Below are positions 1 through 13,700 of a stretch of DNA of 64,000 nucleotides, in pieces (within the stretch, counting starts at the first letter, position 1; every line of letters begins with the position of its first letter). Both the position numbers and the translations under genes were made by a program. The DNA is from Brachypodius melanocephalos (Eukaryota; Chordata; Aves; Passeriformes; Pycnonotidae), in the NCBI GenBank assembly GCA_013398615.1, contig VZSR01000479.1:4054780-4118779 (forward strand), read 5' to 3'. The notes under the pieces were generated by a model. The model was not told where the DNA came from. It searched no databases and was given only the letters and a program-made list of their open reading frames with translations.

Positions 1-695
1 TTCATAGTTTTGTTTTTCTGAAGTTTGATAGAAATGTTCAGCTAATTCAATTTAAATTTTCTCAGACTTTTCCGCACATTGAAATTTCTTTGTGAAATAT
101 TGCACTCAATCTAGTTTGGCTTTTTAAGTTTATAAGAGAAGTTGTAGTCAGCTTAGTACCTTGGGGTCTCTCTGAATAATTTGTGCTGTGTGGCTGTTCT
201 GGATAGAGTTCCCTATCGCAGAAATACGACTGCAGATCACATAGCTCCTGCTGTTTGGTTGGAGGCTGTATTTAATGGCACATATGATTTTTATGTGAAG
301 CAAGAAGGGGCCAGCAGCATCAGCTGTGGAGAGCTTGTGCCAGGAGCCTGTGTGTGTCTCGGGGCTGAGACACAGTGAACACTGACATGCTTTCACTGAA
401 GCACAGTATTAGACTTGAGCTGAACAGGGGCTAGTAATACCCTGAGTACCCAGAGTAATATTCTGCTTGACCTTGCACATCATTCATTTTTATTTCACTG
501 GGTTTCACTTGACTCAGCATGAGCTGACTGTGAGTGGATAGACTTCATGCCAACTCCAGCTTACAGACATTTCCATATACTTGAATTTCATAGTGAGTAC
601 TAGTAAGAACATACAGGACTGAATTTTTCAACTCAGTTAACTGTAGGCTGGATATTAAACACTTAATGCTCCTTGAGTGACTAAAAGTCCTTGAG

Positions 696-856
696 TGAAA
701 TTGTCCACAGAAGCTGTGGCTGCCCCATCCTTGGAGTTTTCAAAGCTAATTAGGACAGGGCTTGGAGCAATCTTGTCTAGTAGAAAGTGTCCTTGCCTAT
801 GGCAGAGGGGTGGAACAAGATGTGCTTTAAGGTCCTTTTCAAGCAAAGTCATACTA
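696..856 (+). repeat. CR1 LINE 3' fragment
   Basis: Typical avian CR1 3' end wording is present: GAAGCTGTGGCTGCCCCATC, then a degraded cluster around GGGCTTGGAGCA, GTCTAGTAGAAAGTGTCC and TTTAAGGTCC. It is divergent, so an old copy. Confidence 0.8.
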
Positions 857-1001
857 TGGTGAGTCAATTAGAAGTTCAGGAGTACCAGGAGTGAGGATAT
901 GGCATGCTGGTATTTGCATAAAAGCTCTCTAAAACCATTGTTTTGCAAAACCTGGAGTAAGTCACTTAAAAGCACCACTGCTTGTAAGGTTTCTTGTGCC
1001 T

Positions 1002-1022
1002 AAAAAAAAAAAAAAAAAAAAA
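1002..1022 (+). repeat. A21 homopolymer
   Basis: An uninterrupted A run with no CR1 body attached. Confidence 0.9.
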
Positions 1023-4000
1023 GGAAAAATGGTAAAGTAAACCTGTTATAGTTAATTCACAAGATTACAGCTACATTTATTATGACTAATGAGGGTGATG
1101 AAAGGGTCACAGAGTTCTGTTTGATGGAGCTGCTGGTAGGTTACAGTTTACAAAGTGTGGTTTCTGGGATGTTGTATCTCTTTAGGTGGTGATATCATGT
1201 GGAAAGGAAGAGAATGGACTCCTGACAGATATCTAGGGTGTTCAGCTCAAAGTCTCCTTCTTGTAAAATTGTTATTTTCAATTTGTTTTATATAGTGATC
1301 ATTTTTCAAAGTTCAGCATTGCACTAGAAACTAACTACCCTGCAACTTTTGTTTAACAGTTATATAAGAAACTTCTGCTACAACTGATTGTTAGTAAAAC
1401 TTGCATTCAGGTACAATAAACCTATTCAGTATTCTGACACTGATGCTCATGATAAGAGAAGCCCTGCAAGATTTTTAAAGTAAGAGGCAGATCAGTCAGT
1501 AACACCAGGTACAAAGATGGCATAATCTTGATTACCCTATTGCCTGGAGAATGGATTTGTTAGTAGATCTGGCATAGGAGGAGAAGAATTTGCTTCTAAC
1601 TTGAAAGTGATGGCCAGAATAAAAGGAACAGGATTGATGGATTTGTGGAAGGAAAATCATGTCAGCAAGTTAAAGAGGTTTTGTGTTAACCTTGCTTGTT
1701 AATGAAGATAATTCATGTGAATAGGATATTTGAAGGAGATTACTCACAGCAAGATTAACCATAGGAGATGTATCAAGGACCTGGAGGAACTTTGGAAGCC
1801 AATTATGTGGCTGACAGCCTCCTACAGCTATGAGACTTGAACCTCCAAGGGAAAAATACAAACTCTTGAAGCAGCCAAGATGTAGTCTCACTAAAACAAA
1901 CCCTTCTCTTTTCCCAGTCCTTCCAAAATCTCTCAAGTCAATCTACTCATGTAGTGCATTTCTTGGCTAAAAACAATTACTTTATTTAAAATGGCCTCAT
2001 GGTTGTATGGTATCTTTTCATGAGAGTTGTAGATGCATCAATTACTCAATTAGCTATTTCTCTTTTCTGTAGTAAAAGGAGAAGACTCAAATGCTTAGAT
2101 CAAGAAAATAGTTATAATGAAAGAGGAACTTCAGTTTTGCATCATGAACAACAGCTTGGGTTGAAATAATTTGAGCTTGTTTTGTATTAGTGTTTGCGAG
2201 TAACAATATTTTACTGTATTTTGCAGCTGATTGACTGTTAATAGTGTTTGCATCCATTCTGTGTGAACTGCCAAAAGCACAGACAATACTGTGCTTTTAC
2301 AAGACTGTTAGTGTTGGGAAGTAAGACTGTGAGATTAAAGATTTGCAATTTGAAGTATTTAAACATTAACAAAATGCTATCATTTAAATTTTGATGTATG
2401 TAACTTTGTTCTCAAACATATTTATATCTCAAATGCACCATCTAAAGTCAGATCAGTTTTGTTTCTGAAGCCTGTAGTACTGCTTTCTGCAAACACTTGT
2501 GAATTTGTACCACTTGGTGCAAAAGTAAGGCTCAGAGCTCCTGTACTCCCAGCTTCTGCCAGTGAAGGTATACTGGTCTTTTTGTCCCCTGATTCTTCCT
2601 TTTCAGGTTTAGCTTGAATACTGCTTCTGCTTAGACTGCACCTGTTGGATCCAAGCTCTGTCCCAGTGCTCCTCAAACTCTGCTCTTCCTCTTTCTTATC
2701 TCCATCCCAGTCCCAATGTCTGGAGTGTGAATAGTGTTTTTCCTCCCTCTGCTCCCATGGTCTGGATCCATGTGTGCCAGTCCCCTACTGCCATACAGTA
2801 AATCTAATTTCTGACAAACTGGCAGTTGCCAATAAGGTTCTGAATTGTGATAATTGTTGCCATAATTGGGATTTAAGTTTCTTACTGTGTGACTGTAAAT
2901 ATTGCAGTCACAATACAATACTCTGAGTATATGCTTCACACTGGAAAGCTCTTCCCAACTAACTATTGTGGGTTATTTTCTCTGCTCTCTTAAAGGGAGC
3001 TTCAGGCTTACATCCCTGTGCTTACCAAATCTGAGAGATTTAGCACTCAGCACAGGATAAAAGCAGTGGTTATTCAGTGCATTTGTGGCTCTGGGTGAGG
3101 TGATGTTTTCCCTGGATGTTTCTGTTAAGTGGTGACTGTAACTTGTAGCATTGCCTGACAGCCAGTGAGTGAAGCAACAACTTGGGAATGCTACCAATAA
3201 ATGTATTTGTAAAACTAATTAATTCAGATAGATTGTTCAGATTTAAATTCTTCTGGCAGAGCTAGTGCTGGCATGAAAATACTAGAAGAGAAAAGGGAAT
3301 GTGGATGAGAAGAGGCAGCACACTGGTGAGAAGCTGTGTCCTGGTCTCCTTAAGTACAGCAACTTGTATTGGGCTTGCTGATGTTGAGTAAGGGCTGGGA
3401 GGATGTTGCAGGCTGAGCACATGGTGCATCTTGTTTGATATAGACTAATCTTCTAAGAAAGTCAAAAAATTAAGAAAGACTGTGTTCAGACCTGTCAAAA
3501 CTATATGGCTGAATAATCTCATCCATATTTCCCCTGCACCAATAATTTCATTTTGGTCTGTTCATGTTTTCTTACATTAACAACTCTGTAGAAATTTTAT
3601 GGTCTGCAAGGGGTGATGATTGTGCCACAGAAGGAGTTTTTTGTTGGCTAAACTAAAGTGCAAGAGAAAGGAAATTAAAAGGAAGGGGTCACATGTTTTG
3701 TTTATAACCAAAATACAGTTTTACTAAGATTTTGCAATCCCATAATCTGGAATAGCTGGAAAGCTGCACAGAAAATGGTAGGTGATACACAGGCTTCCTC
3801 AAAGGGTCATCATGTTCAGAGTATAAAGTAATTAATACAGAGATCCTGAGCTTGCAGCCTGCAAATTGAGTAGCGTGTTACACAGCCTCCAAAATAATTT
3901 CCAATTAAAACTTCAGCAGGCTTAAGAGATAAACCTGCTCAATGTTGTTACTGAGAGCTAATGCAGAAATGGGTTTTGATGACTGAGCATTAATTGAAAT

Positions 4001-4760
4001 AGGTATTTTGCATTCAGCAATGTATCTTGTGGTGTCTGGTTTCCTTTAAACCATTTCCTGATGGAGTTAAGTATTATAATACTTTTCTAATGAAGTTACT
4101 TTGAAGAGCTCAGGACTTGCACAGCATATGATATCACATAAACTCTGCCACTTACATTTGCTGAAACTTTTGGTCTGTGCTGATGGACCTTTTTCCCAAT
4201 CTCCGTGTTGTGTTTCACGGGTAGAGACATTTGGGGCTGCTCAGCAGCTGCTGTGAGGTCTCGTGATGCACCTGCGAGCCTCAGGCAGCTCCCCACCAAC
4301 TCCATTCTTCAGATCATGGTTGGGCTGAGACAAATCTAGTGAAATTGAGACCTCCATGGAAAACAGGCTATTCCTATGAAGATTTTGATGCTGAGTGTAC
4401 TCCTGTGTCATGACTGTGATGCAGGAGGGGCAGATCCTGACTTCTCTGTCTGCAGTCACTGTGGCTGTTACTACTGCCTGTTATGCAGCTTCATGGGTTT
4501 TCCCTCAGTGTTACTTCCCAAACAATGACAAAGAAATTTAAATATAAAATTACATTTCTAAAGTAATTAGATTGGTGTTTAATAATATTAATGGCTATTC
4601 CAGCCATTAGTATACTTGTGTGGTACATTCATTGGTAACGGAATGCATTTTATCTTGGATCTGACCAACAACAACTTTGCAGTAGATATCCTGGGATTTG
4701 CTGGAACAAGTGTTCTGCACAGGAGATACTCTGCAAGGAGAAGAAAAATGAAGTGCTTTT

Positions 4761-5022
4761 CATAGCATCACAGATGATTTTGGTTGGAAGAGACCTTAAA
4801 GCTTATCTCAGACCAACCTTCTGCCATAAGCAGGGACACCTTCCACAGTCCCAGGCTGCTCCAAGCCCCACTCAACCTGACCTTGAACACTTTTAGGATG
4901 GGGCAGTCACAGCTTGTCTGGGCAATCTGTGCCAGGGCCTCCTCATCCTTAGAAGAACCTAATATCTCATCTAAACCAACTTAGGTCAGCTTAGAACCAC
5001 TACATGCCCTTGTAGCCCCCTC
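4761..5022 (-). repeat. CR1 LINE 3' fragment, antisense
   Basis: Reverse-oriented CR1 tail: an ATCACAGAT start, GGTTGGAAGAGACC, CAAGCCCCACTCAACCTGAC and GTGCCAGGGCCTC in the expected antisense order. Confidence 0.85.
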
Positions 5023-6237
5023 TGACTTGCAGAAAAGTCAGTTAAAATTTTTTTAACACATTTTCATCTGTTAAAAAACCAACCAAACAACATATTTATT
5101 CCCTATGCATCTTGTCTCTTCCAGGCCCAGTTGTGCCCTTCCGTACAAAATCTTTTTGCATGGAAGAAATGCATCCAGGTTACTGGATAAGTGGGGTCAT
5201 GGGATTCACTTTGCAGTGGCGAGTACAATTTATCTTCATCATTATGTACCTAAAAGCAGCCTGACAGGCAGGCAGGAAGTTTGAGAGACAGGTATATTCA
5301 TAGAAACAAAATATCTGCAAACCCTTTGCTTGTTATCTTGATAAACTGGTATATTGGGGCCCTGGCCCCATTCTATGTGTGATACAGTACTGAGTGTTAC
5401 TGTGGTAAAACTCCTGCAGGTTGCTTTATTGATGGTCACAGATAACTGTGCATTATTGACACCAATTTACATAGACAGGATAATGTTATGGCTTTGTAGT
5501 TCCTGGAGTTTACAGAACAGGACATAAAGTGCCTGACATCTTGGCCATTAATGGCTTTGATGTCTGAAATATCTGAAAATACTCTTTTAGGATGTAGTAG
5601 AATATTGTAAATTTGAAGATGCTTGCTGATTGGTGTTAAATAAGAGAGTCTCAGTCTCCAACTATTTGTAGGCTGAAAGCTCTTCGGGACAGGCTGTATT
5701 TTTACCTTTAATATATGTACAATATTCTGAATAATGAAGAATGGGAAGCTATCAGTATTGAATAACTTGAACATATTGATATCAGGAAATGTTTGAGTAA
5801 AATGGGATGGCAATTGCTTAAATTTGTCAGTTTTGCCATTCCAGATGCATTTCATCACCAAATACACAGGTTGCGCAACAGCTGGATATGAGAATTTTCA
5901 AAACATTTGTGTTCAGAAAGCTGTGTTTGTGCACATTCTGTATCAAGAGCTGTGTTCAAAATCTGTTATGTTGGAGGCATTTCTAAATAGCTTATAAAAG
6001 TAAGGTTTGTTATAAAAGGTCTAGTATCTTAGAGAAGTTTTAACACCTTCCTGTTTTGTGGACTGAGCACGAGTGTGAAAATGGGAGTATTCTCAGATAC
6101 AGAAGGCTCCCTCCAGTGATTAATTTTATTTTATTCCTTGTATCAATGAAGTCAAGCACATACTCAGGTGCCTGCACTTCTAAGGCACTCTGCAGTTGTA
6201 GAGACATGAGCAAATCACACGGGGGTGAACCAAGGAA

Positions 6238-6350
6238 TGTCACAGAATCACAGACTGGTTTGGGTTGGAAGGGGCCTTAAAGCTCATCTGGTTCCACCCC
6301 AGGACACTTCACTAGACCAGGTTTCTCCAAGCTCTTCCAGCCTGGCCTGA
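6238..6350 (-). repeat. CR1 LINE 3' fragment, antisense
   Basis: It starts CACAGAATCACAGACTGG, followed by GGTTGGAAGGGGCC and ACTAGACCAGG. It is truncated after about 110 bp. Confidence 0.85.
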
Positions 6351-9031
6351 GAACTGTTATCTGCAATCCTGGGCTTTTACATTTTGGTAGCTCCAGTCTG
6401 GTCCCATGGCCTTGAACACCCATTAGGTTTTGGTATGGGATATCATGCCAGTTTAATTTACATTCTTTTCTTGGATTATGCAACTGCTTAAGCATTTTTA
6501 ATTATGTGCAGCAGTGAATCAGAAGGAAGGCACAGTTTCTTGCAAATGAGGCATCCATAAATCAAGGATAAACAAAGCTGCCTTTGGTATAGGGAAGACA
6601 TTTTTTCCCATGACAGCATTGCAGACCATTGAGTGTGTGTGTGAAAATTAATGATGCAGATGAAATAGATGTATATTAAGTGATGGGAGCATACAATAAA
6701 ATTATAAAATCTAAAAAATGGTATTGCAGTTTTATAGTACTGATTTTTTTCTAGGCTTCCAGCAGTAGCAAGCTATAGAATGATATTAAATTTAAGGCTT
6801 TTTAAAATCACATGTATTAACAATGCTGATTAAATTGTTGGGTCATTTAAAACTTTAATGGTTATACCAATGGTAGTATGTCCTTTGACAATTTTTTTTA
6901 TTGTAAGTAGAGCTTAATTTACATTAGTTTCATGTTTTCTTACACTTTTCAGTGTGAATTTAAATTTTTAATTAGCTTGTTTTCCCCACTCAGCTTAAAG
7001 CACTAAAGGATATGTAATGTGCTGTACCTTAGTGAGTCTTGCCCAGTTTTCTTACGTGTCTTGCCACACATGACATCAGAAGGACGTAGTGTTTTTGAGA
7101 TGTGCTTTTGGTTGGTGAAGCTGCTGTCACGGTTGGTAGGCAGAAGTGCTGAAATGGCTTCTTGGATTGGACCATTCCAGGAAGCAAACCTGACCTTGGC
7201 AAAAGACATCTGTGGTCATGGTCTTGTTGGATGCCAGCTTGGGTTACCAAAACAACTGAGTGATAACAGCTCCTGCAAACAGCACTGTGTGTTCTTGATG
7301 CCACAGCAAAGTTGTCTTCTAGTACCAAAAGATAAGATTGTCCCATCTCTTCCAGAAGTAGATGTGCTTTCCAGAGCTCTCTCTTTTGAGAAACAGCATG
7401 GTTCAGGTTTGGATGGACCTTTAATCACCAGCTAAAGATTTCTCCAACTAATTTACTCTCACAGAAATATTCCTTCTTCTTTGGAAGAATGTTCTATGTC
7501 AGAGTTTGCTCTTGTTTCCCAAGTGGGTTTTTGCTCCTCCGCTTTCAAAGCTTTGTTCAGCAGAACCTTTTCCATTTACAAACGTTTAGGAATGGATGTT
7601 GTTCTGAAGCCTTGATTATAATTGTCAGATTAGTGAAGTACATTGATGTCAGCAAACCTCTTAACTGGTAGACAAGCTAAATATTTGTATTCTAGAGGAA
7701 AAATATGCAATAAGTCATTAAGAAATTTAAAAACCATGTTTCTAAAACATGTTGTGTATGTTAATTAAGAATGTTAAAAGTTGGTGTTTTCAAGACATAT
7801 TGGTACCTATGGCTGGGGAAAAAACATATGCGGCCTCCTTTGAAAGGAGCTCTGCTGTTGAATAATCAATAAACCATCCATGGTGTGTACCAGGAAATAA
7901 TGAAACTTGACCTATTGACTTGTAAATATGAGTAGTTTATTCTTTAAGATTGGCTGGGTGGGTTTTGTCTTTGGAACCTGATCCTTTTCCAAGTGTTTGG
8001 TTGAGGTAAAGTGCCTGATGGAGCAGAAATGATAGGGCCGAGACCGTGACCTTTGTTCCAAGCACTGTTCTTATCCTTATTAGTGTTTACTGCCATTACT
8101 TAATTAGCAAATGCTGCAACATAAGCAGAGGGAAGCTGGACAGCGGCTGAATTTGAGGAATGTGTTTATGTAAAAGAAAACAACTCCTCATTGACCTCCA
8201 GGAGTTTGATAAAATGTTGTTACACAACAAAAATACTTCACTTGAACAACCTGCAACAGGGAATTGGTGCATTTTCCTAACTACAGGGGATGTAGCAATA
8301 GTAGTGATCTGTTTTGTCAGTAAGCTGATAATGATTATTTTTGGTTTTAAAAAGGTGCAAAACCTGAAACTTCCAGTTGCACACAATTCCTTGATGATTT
8401 TGGTGTTTTGAAAAAAAAATCTCTTGTCTTTAGTTTTCTGCTATAAGGAATAGAATTATAAGTTATTTAACTTCTTTTTTTTTTTTTTTACCTAATTGAA
8501 AATAATACTGTGGCAAAGTTGATCTCTTTGGTTTTTAGTTTGTAGAGACATCCTAACATGGATTTCAGTTCACCTCAGTGTCAGAGCTGACACTAAAAAC
8601 GCTTGGTCTGTATTTTCTGCACTGAATTAACTGTTGTAAGGGTGCAAGTAGTTTAGCTGTTCTTTTTGTCTTGTAAAAACACAAGACTCTCGTGCCTGGA
8701 TCACATGCTGCGTGGAAAAAGCATTAAAGAAGACGTGAAAACTTGAACTCTGAGTTTCTTACTATAGATGTGTGAAAATGCCAGTTTTCTATGTGAAACT
8801 TGTGCTTGTCTGATCTAGGTGAGAAAATTTAAGTTGTCATGTCGTTTATGACTATATCGCAGTCATGTAATTTAATTTTTTTTTCTTTCCCTTCAGTTGA
8901 CCGTTAGCAAAATCAAAACATGACAGTGGAAGCTGCCGTGCTCCTGTTAATTGTAATTCTTTATCCTAACTGGATTACACAGATAATTTCTTTGTTGCAG
9001 AAATCTGAAGCTTCACTTGAGTAGCTTCACA

Positions 9032-9265
9032 GTTTCAGAGAATCACAGAATGTTTCATGATGGAAAGGACATTTAAGCTCACCTGGTTCTGACACCTTCC
9101 ACTATCCCAGGTTGCTCCAAGCCCCATCCAACCTGGCCTTGAGCGCTTCCAAGGATGGAGCAGCCACAGCTTCTCTAGGCTACCTCTGCCAGGGCCTTAC
9201 CACCTTCACAGGGAAGAATTTCTCCCTAATACCTAATCAAAACCTCCCCTTTTCAGCTTAGTTTA
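9032..9265 (-). repeat. CR1 LINE 3' fragment, antisense
   Basis: The antisense tail runs from GAATCACAGAATG through CCAAGCCCCATCCAACCTGG and AGGGAAGAATTTCTCC to a CTTTTCAGCTTA end. Confidence 0.9.
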
Positions 9266-10723
9266 GTTTAATTAATCTTTTAGCTTCCGTTTAGTTCCTT
9301 AAATTCTTTTTTGACAGTTGCAAATATCCCACAGAAATTTTGGAGTGCTGTTTATAAACACAAGTCTTTTTCAACGTTTTGTATAAAGTGGTGGTGGTTT
9401 CAGTGGATCTTTGCCATCAAGATGACCGTGTTTGTAACTCAAATCTTGAAGGCTGGAGTTTTAGATGACTTTTTAAACATAAGCTTAGTGAAAACAGATG
9501 GAGCTGACCCACTTTCTACGGGTTTGTCTCCACTCTTGTCTTAACTTCCTTCTAATTCACACGTTAATCCCCGCTTTGCATTAACCAGTTCTTCAGTTAC
9601 CTCACCTGCTGGTAGGTGCTAAAACGTGATTGATGTTGGCAGTCTGAGTTTGTAACATGGCAGCTACAATTACTGAGCTGCTAATCCAGCCACTGTGCTG
9701 CTCATCAAGGAGTTTGTTTTATGTGCTGGGGTTGTGGAATCACTTTCCCTCGTGCCTGGGAGTGAGTAGGTCAAGCATTCCCACTTTAGGCTAATGGGTC
9801 AGGAGTGAAGACAAGCTTACTTAATCTGCGAAGGCAGATGTGTTCAATTCCAGGTACCACTACAGTCACAGATGGATTGATTTGAGAGGTTATTGGTCTG
9901 TGACACACCCCACACATCCCCCAGCAGTGTCTAGCTCAGTCCTCTTTTGCTGGTAGCTCCGACACCCTCAGATCTGGTTGCATGGTTCCTTTTCCAGAGG
10001 TGATTTCTCTAAAGTCACCTCTGTTGTTCAGTGTCCTGAAGGAAGTCTCCTGTTAGAGTTGAGCTAAAGCACATCAGGTTGTTTTCAGCTGCTTTCTTCA
10101 GCTGCTTACACTGCCCATCATGCTTTGTTGTATTCGTGTTCTTTCATACTTCTTAAACAGAATGCATCACCACGACCCATTCCTTGTGATGGTACAAGTA
10201 GCATAAAAACAGAGGTCACAAATTAAGGCTCAATATTAGAAAAGAAGTTCTCTGTCCCCGCCTTTGCTGGGAGGATGAAGGAGTGATGTAGAATTGAGGG
10301 AGCACTCATTAAAAATGCTGTGTACTGAATAGTATTTTGGAATCTTTGGAATTTATGTATATTTGTTTTTACAAGGCCTGTTTAATGTTTAATTAAAATT
10401 TACTAAGGTTTTCTTGTCAGGACTAAAATGTATTATGAGTGATTTTGAGTATCTGCAAGTAGTAATGATTTTACAAAAGAACATTCTTTATATTTGGACT
10501 TTACGTAGCAGGCTGTGATGAGAGGCGCTGAATAAATTAAAATATTATGGTAATGGTACTATCTAATTAGCATTTTTCATACAATAGTTTTCATCATTTT
10601 TTTCTTCGTTCTTTTTTTATTTTTTAACAACATGGACCATTGCCAATTATTTTTGTTACTGAAAAGGTAAAATAGGCTGTTCATCTCATTCCTTTTTGTT
10701 TGCTTTTTTCCATCCCACTCTAG

Positions 10724-10793
10724 TTTTGGCAAGCAGTCTGGAGGAAAGCGAGGATGCGAATGTATCATATTGGAACCTTCAGAAATGATTGTG
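10724..10793 (+). CDS. RAPGEF6: RAPGEF6 exon: end of first CNB-like domain
   Basis: This 70 bp exon lies between an acceptor ending ACTCTAG and the donor GTAAGA. One base completes a codon from the previous exon, then 23 codons read FGKQSGGKRGCECII followed by LEPSEMIV. The segment is typical of PDZ-GEFs and closes the N-terminal CNB-like domain. It ends in phase 0 and joins the exon at 15763. It is the first exon I can find; the preceding ones must lie upstream of the window. Confidence 0.9.
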
Positions 10794-13700
10794 GTAAGAC
10801 AGATTTTTTTCATACGTATTTAAATCTATTGCTGGTTTCAGCAAATTCTTTCTCTTTTACAGCAGAAAGCTTATTGTAAAGTATTCTATGAAATTGCAGT
10901 AAAATTGCCTTGATTTCAATTATTCCTATGGCTGCTCTCGTAACAGCACTAGCTATGTAAATTTAATCTGGATGGGTAAATGATGATGATGATTAGGTCA
11001 TTCTTTCTAAAATTGTGCTTACTTGAGTTTCAAAAGCTTAGCAGTCACGGCTGAGCTGAGCATTCCTGAGTCAGGCTATGGCAGTCTTCTATCTAGAGTA
11101 TTTTATTTACACCCCCATTCCCCATTTCATGGCTTTTATTGGTCGTGTCTGGGTGGGAAAACGTTCTTCCTCCAAGCCTTTGCAGTGCCATGTAGTGTGA
11201 AGGCTTGTAGGTAGGAGAAGAAACATCAGAGTGCTTAGCCAAGCTTGAGGAATAAGATCTGTCACCATCCTGGATGTCCAGGATTCCTTCTGCTTCTTCA
11301 GAACACTTCCTTCTATATATGCCAAGTGCATGTATAGATGCATATATATGTGCTTAGAGAGTGTAGCTTAGCCTTTCCCAGGTTGTTGTCCACATGCTCT
11401 GAGCAGTTGAGATACTGGGATTGCTTTTCCATAGTGAAGACTGATGTTGTATCCCAGCAGTGTGCCTGGGGACACAGGCAGATCTCTTCCAACTTTCACC
11501 TTAGATGTTTTTAATGGAGCTGAAACAAAGCTGTTGTGCTCAGAACCCACTTGTCTGTTAATCAGACTCCAGTCTCCAGACTGTTACTGATTTAGCTGCC
11601 CTAGATCTAGATATGATAACATTGAGTTAGATTTGACAGTGTCTCTTACTGAGCATGTAAATATTCAGCTTCCATAAAATATTTGTTTCTCACAGTGCAT
11701 TACCAGCAGGGATGTCAGCAGTGTCCTGTACCAAGTCCACTTGCTGCCCTTTGTGCAATTTGCTCTGTGCAGTGTCAGTCTGACTCTGCTCATGGGCTCT
11801 GATAGCATCAGTCATATGCTCTGTGCTGCAGCATGTATTTTAAGCTACAGTCTGCCATGAAGTGCAGGTTAAGAGTGCAAGAAACCTGTCTTCATGGTCT
11901 GGAGTAAAACAGTTAATTTGTTTTATTCTGAATTGTCTAGTCTCTTCTCAAAGCTGGAATTCTGGTGGGGGAGATTTATGCCTGGAGGAATGCCACAGGA
12001 CTATTTGGGTGGCAATGTGTACAGCCAAGTCATGGGAGTGCCCCAGGCCCTCTGGTTTGCATTTGCTGCTTTGCATTTTTACTTTTTAATTGCAGGTGCC
12101 AAGGATCTGGTGTCTGATCTGAGCATCTGGTACACTCAGTGTGTCCAAGTGCCTGGGCTAAACTGGCTCTTGCACCTCAGTGCTCCTGTAGCAGAGTGAC
12201 AAACACTCATTTATCCAGTCATATCTATGATTAGGTATTAGGGAGAAGCTCTTTCTGTGAGGATGGTGAGGCCTTGGCACAGGTTGCCTAGAGAGGCTGT
12301 GGATGCTCCATCCCTGGAAGTGTTCAAGACAAGGTTGGATGGGGCTTGGAGCAGCCTGGTCTAGTGGAAGACTAGACCAGCCTGGTCTGGCTGGTGGCTT
12401 AATTACAAATGCAAATGCATTTGTAAGTTTACCAGAAAAATATTTCATGGGCAAAGGAAATGTTAAAATACCTACATCCTTCTTTGGTCATATCACCATT
12501 GCAATAAAAAAAAAATTAAAAAAAATAATGAAGATGGAAATAAAAGAGGAGCATTTGTGCAGTGTATGCTTCCAGAGAGAAACTGACCCTGTTGAAATAT
12601 TTATTACAGAAACTAGTGTTGTGTGTGTAACTTGAGTAGGCACAACTGTGATGAGTGTTTTCAGAGGAACACAGTATCACAGTAGCTGGGGAAGCCAGCA
12701 CTGGCCGTGTCAGCAGCCTCACACCCTGCTGAGTGTTCCTGGAGACAAAGGCACAGCCCAGACAGCTTTTTGCTTGTTTTAAATCTCCTGAATTGTCTGT
12801 AATTGTGATTAAATGCCAGTGAGAGTGTAGAGACACTTGAAACGATCTTACCTTCTTCTCTGGAACTTCAGTATAATGTTCCAGTAGGAAAATCAGAGCA
12901 TTAAAAGTGCAGAATAGTTTCTTCATTATATTTATGAGTGTGTTTTACAGGTAAATGTAGCTAAAGGTACTATTAGCTGTATTTTTTAGGAAGCACTTCA
13001 AATAGGGTGAGAAAAAAGCATCAGTGGGGTGGCGTGCACCTTGCTAATGATCTTCACTGACACAAGGTGGACTTGAGTTTCAGTTCCCTGATTAACTCTT
13101 ATTAATTGATCTTAATTCTTTTATTTTCTCTAGTTTTTAATTTGCAACATACTAATGAGGTTTAATACATAAATGAATATTTATCTCCAAGCAAAAGAAT
13201 TAGTTAGCCCCTTTAATGGAGTTAAAGAACTCTGTTTCCTGCTGGTGACTGATTTTTTTGATTTTTTTTTTCCTCCTGCTCTCCTGTCATTTTTGAATAT
13301 AAATCAGTTTTGTAGTGGGAATCCTCTGGGAACAGACCCATTTTTAAGGCCATAAAATGTGGTCATCTTAAGTTAATGAGGATAACAGATAGTATGTGAA
13401 TGGACATTGTAACTCATATTTTCGGAGGCTGAGCAATCTATTGAATTAGTAATAGCCCCATTTATCATTTAAGAAGATGGCCCAGAATTGCAGCATATCT
13501 TGGTGTATTGAAGTGTCATTACTGTTGTTCCTTGGTGCTTTTATTTTCTTCTTCAGATCTAAGTGTATGATTTCACAGGAGCAGTGTGATAGTTGCAGGT
13601 AGAAAATATTTCACTGCTGGTTTGGACTGCAGAGTGAAACAGGGCAGTGCTATGGTTCTTGATTTCTGTGTGGCAGCCAGTGCCTGGGTGAAGCTGGTGG

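Larger units (their letters stand above)
1..10723 (+). other. RAPGEF6 upstream intron sequence
   Basis: This is non-coding sequence 5' of the first visible exon. I searched for the expected preceding exon (the WYILLSGSV block of CNB-like domain 1) and did not find it, so the intron runs off the left edge. It holds CR1 fragments near 0.70, 4.76, 6.24 and 9.03 kb and an A21 run at 1002-1022. Nothing else is convincing. Confidence 0.7.

Noticed and set aside
181..378. Overlapping open frames on both strands near the left edge
   Set aside because: I tested it as the missing CNB-like exon, but it lacks the WYILLSGSV block and has no matching splice sites.
5436..5867. 143-codon open frame on the minus strand
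   Set aside because: AT-rich, low-complexity composition, no domain or splice context I recognise, and it lies in an intron. Chance is the simplest explanation.
7019..7435. 138-codon open frame on the plus strand
   Set aside because: No recognisable motif, no flanking splice signals, and overlapping open frames exist on both strands, as expected from a locally stop-poor stretch.
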